A DNA stretch of 5,931 nt from FEN-987 sp035524675. Its GTDB lineage: Archaea > Thermoproteota > Bathyarchaeia > 40CM-2-53-6. The translations under genes and the position numbers were made by a program. The notes beneath the pieces were generated by a model. It ran no database searches and was not told the DNA's origin. It saw only the letters and a program-made list of their open reading frames with translations. This document shows, in pieces, positions 1 through 5,326 of the stretch; within the stretch, counting starts at the first letter, position 1; each line of letters starts with the position of its first letter. The stretch spans positions 1-5,931 of the forward strand of contig DATKOK010000116.1 of the NCBI GenBank assembly GCA_035524675.1, in the 5' to 3' direction.

Positions 1-855
1 GTAGTACTTTCCAGAATTGTCCACTAGAAACTCGACTGTCCCGGCATTGGTGTATCCTGAGGCTTCAAGCCCTCTTCTAGCAGCGTCTGCAAGAGCGGAT
101 CGCGTGGCATCGCTAATTCCAATTGATGGGGCTTCTTCGAGTAACTTCTGATGCCGTCGCTGAATGCTGCATTCTCGCTCGCCAAGGATCACGACATTGC
201 TTCTCTTTTCTGCAAGTGCCTGAATCTCCACATGGCGCGGGCAAGCCAGTTGTTTCTCGATGTACATTTCGCTCCGACCGAACGAAGAGATCGATTCCAT
301 TTTTGTCAGGCGATAGAAGCGACGGATTTCTTCTCTAGTTTTCGCAATTCGCATCCCGCGTCCGCCGCCACCGTATGCTGCTTTTATTATAACAGGAAAT
401 CCAATGCTCGATGCTATCTCAACCGCGTCGTCATCGTTTCGCAGAGGTCGGTCTGAGCCAGGGATTATAGGGATCCCCGCCTCTTGCATGGTCTTTCGCG
501 CAGTTAGCTTGTTTTCGAGTTTCTCTATGGATTCACTCGGTGGTCCGACGAAAACGAGGTCATGTTCCTCGCACGCTTTCGCAAAGGAAGCATCTTCTGA
601 GAGAAAACCGTATCCTGGATGGATACCGTCGCAGCCTGATTCCTTAGCCGAGTTAATTATCTTCGGTATGTTCAGGTACGTTTCGCTCGGTGTGACACCT
701 ACCAATCGGAATGTCTCATCCGCGTATCTCGCTGGTAGAGAATTGTGATCGGCGTCTGAGCATACGAGTACCGTTGACATGCCGAGCTTGCGACATGTAC
801 GAATGATTCTAAGTGCTATTTCGCCTCGATTGGCGACTAATAGTTTGATCGACAC
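1..855 (-). CDS. accC: Biotin carboxylase (acetyl/propionyl-CoA or pyruvate carboxylase subunit A), N-terminal part, cut by window edge
   Basis: ATP-dependent carboxylation of biotin on a carrier protein, the first half-reaction of acyl-CoA or pyruvate carboxylase in the cytoplasm. The 285 visible codons cover the N-terminal domain (VANRGEIALRII, residues 7-18; HPGYGFLSE, 79-87) and most of the ATP-grasp domain: K117, K158 followed by the glycine-rich loop GGGGRGMR (162-169), PRHVEIQ with H208, RRHQK with K237, and E275. These match E. coli AccC K116, K159, H209, K238 and E276 with a constant offset of one. The family is usually about 450-510 residues, so roughly 40% lies beyond position 1, including the equivalents of E288 and R292. 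The start is GTG at 855; a second in-frame GTG lies at 861 and a TAG at 880-882 closes the frame upstream. No Shine-Dalgarno sequence is visible. Whether it serves an acyl-CoA carboxylase (accC/pccA) or pyruvate carboxylase (pycA) cannot be told without the downstream genes, so the symbol is provisional. Confidence 0.95.
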   Translation of the reverse strand, partial: MSIKLLVANRGEIALRIIRTCRKLGMSTVLVCSDADHNSLPARYADETFRLVGVTPSETYLNIPKIINSAKESGCDGIHPGYGFLSEDASFAKACEEHDLVFVGPPSESIEKLENKLTARKTMQEAGIPIIPGSDRPLRNDDDAVEIASSIGFPVIIKAAYGGGGRGMRIAKTREEIRRFYRLTKMESISSFGRSEMYIEKQLACPRHVEIQALAEKRSNVVILGERECSIQRRHQKLLEEAPSIGISDATRSALADAARRGLEASGYTNAGTVEFLVDNSGKYY

Positions 856-902
856 GGCAGACACCGTCAGGAGGAATCTCTAGAGCATGCTACCTGGTTA
901 TG

Positions 903-935
903 CGCTGAGCACATCTTAGCGAGTTTCTCAGCGAG
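903..935. repeat. Inverted repeat with overlapping direct repeat
   Basis: CGCTGAG at 903-909 is exactly inverted as CTCAGCG at 927-933, with a 17-bp spacer. The spacer holds CTTAGCG (915-921), which could pair with the same left arm using one G-U pair. CTTAGCGAG and CTCAGCGAG (8 of 9 identical) are spaced 12 bp apart. The element lies 48-80 bp upstream of the biotin carboxylase GTG. It could be an operator or, if transcribed, a leader with two competing hairpins. It may also be chance. Confidence 0.35.
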
Positions 936-1060
936 GTGATTCTCCATAAAGATCGATCCAGATTCTCCACGTTTCATCGGTTGGGCGTTTAAATCAGTTG
1001 TCTTTCGGAGCTGAAGGCATACGGATGACTGTTGGAAATTCCTAGAGATGCGTGTATTTG

Positions 1061-1078
1061 GCAGTTCTTTGCAACTGC
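1061..1078. repeat. Short hairpin-forming inverted repeat upstream of the TrmB-type gene
   Basis: GCAGTT (1061-1066) and AACTGC (1073-1078) are perfect inverse copies around a 6-nt centre, CTTTGC. The repeat ends 72 bp before the ATG at 1151. Operator candidate only; a 6-bp arm is not significant by itself. Confidence 0.3.
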
Positions 1079-1150
1079 TTGTGTAAATCCGCCCCCGTTT
1101 CTTTTGCATGGTTTCCCATTGTTGCTTAGGACAATCGTGATAAGGCATTC

Positions 1151-1990
1151 ATGTGTAAGCCTATTCCGGCGATGATATTGAGCGTAGAGGAGAAGGATGT
1201 CGCGGCCCTTCAGCGACTCGGCTTAACCGAGTACGAATCAAGACTTTACCTTGCGCTCGCAAAGATGGGTCCGATTAAAGCCAGTGAAGTTAGCTTCCAC
1301 GGTCATGTTCCGAGAACCAAGTCATACGGGGCTATACGCGAGCTAGAGAGGAAGGGTCTGCTGATTACGATTCCTGGGAAACCAGAAGTCTACGCCGCGC
1401 GCGCCCCTGCAGAAGTCCTGATGCCTTTGATAACACGACTTGAGGGGGACGTGAAGGAGTCCGCGAGTCTCGTCCAGCGACTGTCGATGACATATGAATC
1501 CAACGTAATCGTGAGGAGTCAATTTCCTCGAGAGGCGAGAGAGATGTGGGTTATCGAAGGAAGAGCGAATGTGCTTAACAAGATGAATGAGCTTTTCAAT
1601 CAGGCAGCGAAGACAATAAACTACAGTACGGGCGGGAACGGGTTAATCCGAGCTTACAAAGCGAACGCGGACACGCTTGCGAAAGCAAAACAACGTGGAG
1701 TAACAGTGAAGATGCTGACAACTGTTTCAAGCGAGAATGCCTCCGTCGCGAGCGAGATGGGAAACGTACTGGAGTTGAGGAACGTAGAGAAACCGTTCCC
1801 ACCACAGTATGTCAACTTCGCATCAGTCGACTCTCATGAACTCATCATTGTGGAGGTTAAACCTGATGACCTAAGTACCGATCGCGGGTCAGACTTTGCA
1901 GTATGGAACCGCAATAAGCTGGCAGTAGGCGTCCATGACCAAGCCTTTGAACGCATCTGGGACCTGTGCGCAAAGACGGCAAGAAAATAG
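1151..1990 (+). CDS. TrmB-family transcriptional regulator (winged HTH plus PLD-like C-terminal domain)
   Basis: DNA-binding regulator of the archaeal TrmB family, whose characterised members control sugar and central metabolism genes by sensing small molecules. Residues about 18-88 form the winged helix: the opening LGLTEYESRLYLAL (23-36) is a family hallmark, the recognition helix falls around RTKSYGAIRELERKGL (55-70), and the wing around 71-83. Residues 86-115 look like a linking helix or coiled coil for dimerisation. Residues about 130-273 match the phospholipase D-like fold of TrmB proteins, beginning EMWVIEGRANVLNKM, without an HKD catalytic motif, as expected of a ligand-binding version. 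At 279 residues it is normal for the TrmB and TrmBL range. ATG 1151 is called; ATG 1172 (giving MILSVEEKD) fits family N-termini as well or better, and neither has a clear ribosome binding site, so a leaderless message is likely. It is divergent from the biotin carboxylase gene and convergent with the response regulator gene. The ligand and targets cannot be read from the sequence. Confidence 0.9.
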   Translation: MCKPIPAMILSVEEKDVAALQRLGLTEYESRLYLALAKMGPIKASEVSFHGHVPRTKSYGAIRELERKGLLITIPGKPEVYAARAPAEVLMPLITRLEGDVKESASLVQRLSMTYESNVIVRSQFPREAREMWVIEGRANVLNKMNELFNQAAKTINYSTGGNGLIRAYKANADTLAKAKQRGVTVKMLTTVSSENASVASEMGNVLELRNVEKPFPPQYVNFASVDSHELIIVEVKPDDLSTDRGSDFAVWNRNKLAVGVHDQAFERIWDLCAKTARK

Positions 1991-2055
1991 CCCTTACAGA
2001 GACTACATCAATAGTCATTACTGCAGACGCTTCTCACTTCATACTTTGGTTACGC
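1991..2055. other. Convergent intergenic gap, no clear terminator
   Basis: This 65-bp gap separates the TrmB-type gene from the end of the response regulator gene. A small inverted repeat, GACTA (2001-2005) and TAGTC (2012-2016), is the only dyad I see, and it lacks a following T-run. Transcription from both sides must stop in or near here, but no strong oligo-T terminator is visible on either strand. Confidence 0.4.
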
Positions 2056-3015
2056 TCAAAAGGGGATCGGAGGTTCATGATTGTGCCAGTTGGTTCCATT
2101 CGGAATATTATCGCCTAGTTTGACAATGGTTACCCCTTGGGAATCATATGATGCTTGATTGCTGAACAGGCCTCTTAGACTGGCCAAATCATGCGGGTCG
2201 TGGGCCGCGGTATTGAGTAGAAAGAGTGCAGTGATCCGCGGTTCATTTAGCACTTTCAACGCATTTTGAGCGAACTTGTATCCCATTTGAGAGACTGATT
2301 CAGTTGAGTTCTGCTGAGAAAGGATGAAATCGGTTATACTATCAAAAACCAAGCTTATTGGCCCATCAGAGTGCATGTTCAATATAGCTGAAAATGATGT
2401 TACTTGGTCCAAGTCCAGGAATTTGACATTCTCATCATCCTCGAGAACGTGACGGACAGCACTGCCCTTTTGCGTGATCACGATAGCTGTCTCTTCATAA
2501 AACGATGCTTCAATAGTGAAGTCACGCACGGGTCTCTCGTAATCAGCACGAGGGTCAATTTCGAGGAGGATCTTGCGTCCCTTTAGTTTCGCATGGTCAA
2601 GTCCGAGTTGCTTCGAGAACTTTGACGCCTTGGCCTGCATGAGCCAACGTTTGACCTCGACGGATAGTTGTGGAGGATTAAATGGTTTCATGAAGTGACA
2701 ATCAGCTCCAACTGCGGCCGTGAGTTTTCTGTCGACGTCACGTCCAAGCGCTGTGAACATGATTATCGGCATGTTCTTAGTCTTTGGCTGCGATTTCAAT
2801 ATCTTACAAACCTCCAATCCGCTCTTGCCTGGCATCACGAGATCCAAGAGAACAAGGTCGGGCTGCTCGGTTTGCACAGCCGTGAGCGCTTCTTCTCCGT
2901 TCGATGCTGCAGTTACCCAATAGCCTTCTCTCTCCAGTATTACTTTTGCAAGGTTCACTGTGTCGAGTTCATCATCGACTACTAGGATCTTACTTAGCGA
3001 GTTCCAACACCTCAT
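2056..3015 (-). CDS. Response regulator: receiver domain fused to a degenerate RecA/KaiC-like domain
   Basis: Predicted phosphoacceptor partner of the histidine kinase encoded just upstream, with which it overlaps by 26 nt (2990-3015). Residues about 8-126 form a complete receiver domain: acidic pair D14/D15, phosphoacceptor D58 in LVLLDLVMPG, T88, and K110 in FMKPF. The C-terminal part (about 143-303) has no HTH. It can be laid over the KaiC-like protein of this block from GRKILLEID (146-154), but the Walker A position reads IDPRADYE (153-160), losing the lysine and threonine, and the KaiC glutamate pair is replaced by K183/G184. A Walker B-like strand remains, SLVFDSITDF (221-230, D225), followed by further strands ITALFLL (261-267) and GVTIVKL (294-300). 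Similar ATPase-dead RecA-like modules occur in archaeal signalling proteins; my family assignment rests on this pattern. Likely output is by protein-protein contact rather than DNA binding. ATG 3015 is the only in-frame ATG, GTG or TTG before the receiver domain. Confidence 0.9.
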   Translation of the reverse strand: MRCWNSLSKILVVDDELDTVNLAKVILEREGYWVTAASNGEEALTAVQTEQPDLVLLDLVMPGKSGLEVCKILKSQPKTKNMPIIMFTALGRDVDRKLTAAVGADCHFMKPFNPPQLSVEVKRWLMQAKASKFSKQLGLDHAKLKGRKILLEIDPRADYERPVRDFTIEASFYEETAIVITQKGSAVRHVLEDDENVKFLDLDQVTSFSAILNMHSDGPISLVFDSITDFILSQQNSTESVSQMGYKFAQNALKVLNEPRITALFLLNTAAHDPHDLASLRGLFSNQASYDSQGVTIVKLGDNIPNGTNWHNHEPPIPF

Positions 3016-4264
3016 TTCTTGAGAGTTCTATTGTGATAGTTGTTCCCTGCCATTTGCCCGGCGACGAAACTGAAATTACCCCGCCGTGTGCTTCGGCTAG
3101 GCGCTTGGTCAAGCTCAGTCCCAGTCCCGTTCCTTTGAAGTATGTGGGCTTCTCTATAGCTGCAAAAGGTTCGAAAACGCGATCTAGATCTTTCTTATCG
3201 ATGCCGATGCCTGTGTCACGCACGCGGATACATGCCTTTGTCGGAGTCTCACTCAAACTTATCGTTATGTCTCCTCCGTCCGGTGTGAATTTTATCGCGT
3301 TGTTCATTATGTTCCAAAGCATCTGACTGAGTCGAAGTGGGTCACCTCGAATGGTAAGTGCTCCCGAAGCGATTTCCAAGTGAAGGTGATGATGCTTCTG
3401 ATCAAGGAGAGGTTGAACTTCTTGCACGCATTCTTTCAGTAGGTTCCGCAGATCTACTTGCTGCAGCTTGAGCTGGATCTTACCAGATTCCATTCGTTGT
3501 ACGTCAAGCAAGTCATTCGTGAGTTCGAGGAGTCTATCTGCGTTTCGTTTCATCACCTCTACGAAGGGTCGAATGTTACTGATCGAAGATTGTGGATTCT
3601 CGGCCAAAATGAAGTCTGCGTAACCCTTGATCGAGACGAGGGGTGTTCGTAATTCGTGGGTTGCAGCTGATATGAAGTGGTCTCTCATTATTTCAAGTCG
3701 TCGATGTTCAGTGATGTCGTGCACTATAGCCTCGATACCCTGCGTCCGCACCAGCACACCATCGGTGTAATCCACATAGCCAGAATTCGTCAAGGTCGCC
3801 TTGGGGTAATCACGCACCCATATGGTTCCCCCATCTTTTCTTTTCAGTTCGAATTCAGCAAAGATAGTTGCGTCGCGTAACTTTTCGAGATGATCGATGC
3901 GCTCAGTCTTTCTCACGTAAACATCATCAAGGTTAACTGTTTTTATTTCGTCAACGCTATTATACCCCAGCAAATCCGCAAACGTTTGATTAGCTTCAAG
4001 AATTCTTCCATCGGAGGTGGCTCGATAAACTCCGACTGGAACATTATCGAGGATAGATCGAAGTATTTCGTACGATTTCATTTCCCTCTTCGATTCAATT
4101 TTGCTGGGGCGTACTAGCAAGTCGCAAAGGAACACTGCCAAAATGCCGATTGACAGACCCAGAAGAGTCTCTGCGGTGAATGCGCCATAATAGAGAAATG
4201 ATGCACCTGTCGCTATCCAACTAAGAGTAATGCAGACGCTGATAACTAAAATTCTCCTTCTCAT
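2990..4264 (-). CDS. Membrane-bound PAS-domain sensor histidine kinase
   Basis: Sensor kinase that autophosphorylates a histidine and passes the phosphate to a response regulator. Order: positively charged start MRRR; two hydrophobic segments (about 5-27 and 31-50) forming a hairpin with almost no loop; a PAS domain (about 64-187, ending in the PAC-like DITEHRRLE) preceded by a short linker helix; HisKA with H203 in ATHELRTPL; HATPase_c with N-box NIMNNAIKF (318-326), G1 DTGIGI (350-355), F-box FEPF (364-367) and G2 GTGLGL (378-383). All catalytic motifs are intact. With no extracellular domain, the signal is probably cytoplasmic (through PAS) or felt within the membrane. The length of 424 residues is ordinary. 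A GGTGGT (4271-4276) six bases before the ATG is a plausible, imperfect Shine-Dalgarno site. The gene overlaps the next one by 26 nt, so the two are probably translated together as a cognate pair. Confidence 0.96.
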   Translation of the reverse strand: MRRRILVISVCITLSWIATGASFLYYGAFTAETLLGLSIGILAVFLCDLLVRPSKIESKREMKSYEILRSILDNVPVGVYRATSDGRILEANQTFADLLGYNSVDEIKTVNLDDVYVRKTERIDHLEKLRDATIFAEFELKRKDGGTIWVRDYPKATLTNSGYVDYTDGVLVRTQGIEAIVHDITEHRRLEIMRDHFISAATHELRTPLVSIKGYADFILAENPQSSISNIRPFVEVMKRNADRLLELTNDLLDVQRMESGKIQLKLQQVDLRNLLKECVQEVQPLLDQKHHHLHLEIASGALTIRGDPLRLSQMLWNIMNNAIKFTPDGGDITISLSETPTKACIRVRDTGIGIDKKDLDRVFEPFAAIEKPTYFKGTGLGLSLTKRLAEAHGGVISVSSPGKWQGTTITIELSRNEVLELAK

Positions 4265-4272
4265 AGCTTAAC

Positions 4273-4309
4273 CACCAGCTCGATCACCGCGTTGATCAGC
4301 TAGCTGGTG
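4273..4309 (-). promoter_or_regulatory. Two-part hairpin spanning the RHH stop codon and HK leader
   Basis: CACCAGCT (4273-4280) is exactly inverted as AGCTGGTG (4302-4309). Nested inside, GATCA (4282-4286) is inverted as TGATC (4293-4297) around a 6-nt loop. The fold would be an 8-bp outer stem, an uneven internal bulge (one base against four) and a 5-bp inner stem. It covers the TGA (4296-4298) of the ribbon-helix-helix gene and ends eight bases before the kinase ATG at 4264, hiding part of the putative GGTGGT ribosome site at 4271-4276. No T-run follows, so a translational control or processing element is more likely than a terminator. Confidence 0.5.
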
Positions 4310-4457
4310 TGGCCTCCACGATTCTCTGGTTTAGGTAACTATCAATCAATTTACGAATAACATCATCGAACGTATCGCCCTTCTTGCCAAGCATCTCGAG
4401 TCTGCGCTTGGTTTCAATCCGCACTTGGATGGTTTTGACCTGACCCAATGTTGCCAC
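4296..4457 (-). CDS. Small ribbon-helix-helix protein (archaeal VapB/CopG-like, 53 aa)
   Basis: A 53-residue frame from GTG 4457 to TGA 4296. The sequence VKTIQVRIETKRRLEMLGKK (residues 7-26), followed by GDTFDDVIRKLIDSYLNQR (27-45), is the pattern of short archaeal ribbon-helix-helix proteins: a basic/hydrophobic beta strand (TIQVRI), a helix (ETKRRLEMLG), a GDTFDD-type turn and a second helix. Such proteins dimerise and bind DNA with the paired strands, and many are annotated as antitoxin-like or as uncharacterised small proteins. No toxin gene is beside it: its neighbours are the KaiC-like gene (86-bp gap) and the histidine kinase (31-bp gap), on the same strand. An in-frame TAG lies 12 codons before the GTG; a TTG three codons after the GTG is an alternative start. 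It may be the DNA-binding output or local regulator of this block. Strong by sequence pattern, function unknown. Confidence 0.85.
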   Translation of the reverse strand: MATLGQVKTIQVRIETKRRLEMLGKKGDTFDDVIRKLIDSYLNQRIVEATPAS

Positions 4458-4523
4458 TGCAGCAGCTATAGTAACCAGAAATGAGCTCTAATTCCTGTCG
4501 TCACTATTGGCTCGGGACCTTGG

Positions 4524-4546
4524 TGACGGGTACGTGGGCCCCGTCA
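4524..4546 (-). promoter_or_regulatory. GC-rich hairpin at the KaiC-like gene stop codon
   Basis: TGACGGG (4524-4530) is exactly inverted as CCCGTCA (4540-4546) with a 9-nt loop. In the minus-strand transcript the stem begins with the TGA stop codon of the KaiC-like gene (4544-4546). No U-tract follows, so intrinsic termination is not supported. It could slow RNA decay, attenuate readthrough into the 86-bp gap, or be a processing site. Confidence 0.4.
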
Positions 4547-5299
4547 GAGCACCGATTCCTTCGAGTAAACTTCAATCCCGTTCTGTGCTATGTTGTACGG
4601 TCTCGGGGTGCGATCAATGGGCATGCCACGCATCTTTTCCACCTGAATTACGCGCTGAAGGCTCTTTCCACTTGTCGTTGTCTGCATCAGGATTATTCCG
4701 TGAACGAGATACTCCTCTATCTGGAGCTTCCTCCCCGAACCGCCGATCTCGGCTAACTCTGATGCGAGCAAGCACGTGGCACCAGTCTTGGATAGGGCCT
4801 GGACGAGGTCAAGAGTTGCTTTACGTCTGAGAGTTAAATCAGCATACTGAAAGATCAAGTGTGAGACTGGATCCACTACTACCCTTTGCGCCCCTACAGA
4901 AACGGCGCGATTCTTGATAACTTCTAGAAGGCTGAGCAATGAGAACTCGATTTTACCGATAGAGACGGTCCCCACTTGAACCTCAGGCGGAAGCGATCTG
5001 ATCGGTGATGCGTCAATGAAAGAAAGTTTCCCGGTTCGTTCGAAAGCTTCTATGTCCCAACCAAGAGCGTTCATCTCTTCTACATACTGTTCCTTACTTT
5101 CCTCTAGGGAAACATACAGTCCCTTCTCGTTGAATTTTTCGATACCATTAATCAAAAACTGAGTGCACAGTATTGTCTTGCCCGCACCTGGCTCGCCTAA
5201 TGCTAGAATCACGCGACCACGCGGGAGACCCCCTGTCAATATTTCATCAAGGCCAGGAATCCCCGTGTAGCTTCTTTCGAGTTTTCTGAAGTTCACCAT
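4544..5299 (-). CDS. KaiC-like RecA-superfamily ATPase, single domain
   Basis: Archaeal single-domain relative of the cyanobacterial clock ATPase KaiC; such proteins form ring oligomers and are thought to act as ATP-driven signalling hubs, often near two-component genes. Family marks: the lead-in YTGIPGLDEILTGGLPRGRV (11-30), Walker A GEPGAGKT (35-42), the glutamate pair E66/E67 in VSLEES that activates water in this family, Walker B RVVVDPVSHL (139-148, D143), and the late EKMRGMPID motif (221-229). All expected ATPase residues are present, though the usual serine after the Walker B aspartate is proline (P144). At 251 residues it is one complete domain, so it lacks the second ring and the Ser/Thr phosphorylation site of cyanobacterial KaiC. 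It starts at ATG 5299, 18 bp after the NitrOD5-like gene, with no good Shine-Dalgarno match. It probably shares a transcript with the genes that follow. Its partner is unknown; the degenerate RecA-like regulator in this block is a candidate. Confidence 0.95.
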   Translation of the reverse strand: MVNFRKLERSYTGIPGLDEILTGGLPRGRVILALGEPGAGKTILCTQFLINGIEKFNEKGLYVSLEESKEQYVEEMNALGWDIEAFERTGKLSFIDASPIRSLPPEVQVGTVSIGKIEFSLLSLLEVIKNRAVSVGAQRVVVDPVSHLIFQYADLTLRRKATLDLVQALSKTGATCLLASELAEIGGSGRKLQIEEYLVHGIILMQTTTSGKSLQRVIQVEKMRGMPIDRTPRPYNIAQNGIEVYSKESVL

Positions 5300-5312
5300 C
5301 GTGGTTCCCAGA

Positions 5313-5326
5313 TTTGATTAATCAAA
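5313..5326. promoter_or_regulatory. 14-bp perfect palindrome in front of the KaiC-like gene
   Basis: TTTGATTAATCAAA reads the same on both strands with no spacer. It contains the TAA (5318-5320) of the NitrOD5-like gene and lies 14-27 bp before the KaiC-like ATG. That is where the TATA or initiator region of a leaderless archaeal promoter would sit. It could be a dimer operator or an AT-rich internal promoter. As a spacerless palindrome it is a poor RNA hairpin, so a DNA-level role is more likely. Confidence 0.4.

Larger units (their letters stand above)
856..1150. promoter_or_regulatory. Divergent intergenic region between biotin carboxylase and TrmB-type regulator
   Basis: This 295-bp gap must hold the start signals for both flanking genes. 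I see no RNA gene. The best TATA-like match is TTTAAAT at 988-994, readable on either strand, but it implies leaders of about 110-135 nt and is a weak call. Other structures are CGCTGAG (903-909) with its exact inverse CTCAGCG (927-933), an imperfect direct repeat CTTAGCGAG/CTCAGCGAG (915-923 and 927-935), and GCAGTT/AACTGC (1061-1066 and 1073-1078). TrmB-family proteins commonly bind palindromic sites near their own and target promoters, so these are operator candidates. A TGM-like half-site GTGATA (1137-1142) lacks its partner half. A 93-codon minus-strand frame runs through the region (867-1148), but its composition is unlike a folded protein and I do not call it. Confidence 0.4.

Noticed and set aside
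123..748. Plus-strand frames across 123-748
   Set aside because: They lie opposite the strongly conserved biotin carboxylase and have no domain-like sequence.
1137..1142. GTGATA as a TrmB-type (TATCAC-N5-GTGATA) operator
   Set aside because: The left half-site is absent at the required spacing.
867..1148. 93-codon minus-strand frame filling the intergenic region before the biotin carboxylase
   Set aside because: The product is polar, low in core hydrophobic residues, has no recognisable motif, and would leave no space for the promoter of the divergent TrmB-type gene. It may contain a tiny ORF near its end, but nothing supports it.
2001..2016. Terminator hairpin after the TrmB-type gene
   Set aside because: The stem is only 5 bp and no T-run follows.
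4296..4457. Toxin-antitoxin pair built on the RHH protein
   Set aside because: No toxin-like ORF lies next to it; the neighbours are a complete KaiC-like ATPase and a complete histidine kinase.
4544..5299. True circadian KaiC
   Set aside because: Only one RecA domain is present, with no second ring or phosphorylation site, and no kaiA or kaiB gene is nearby.
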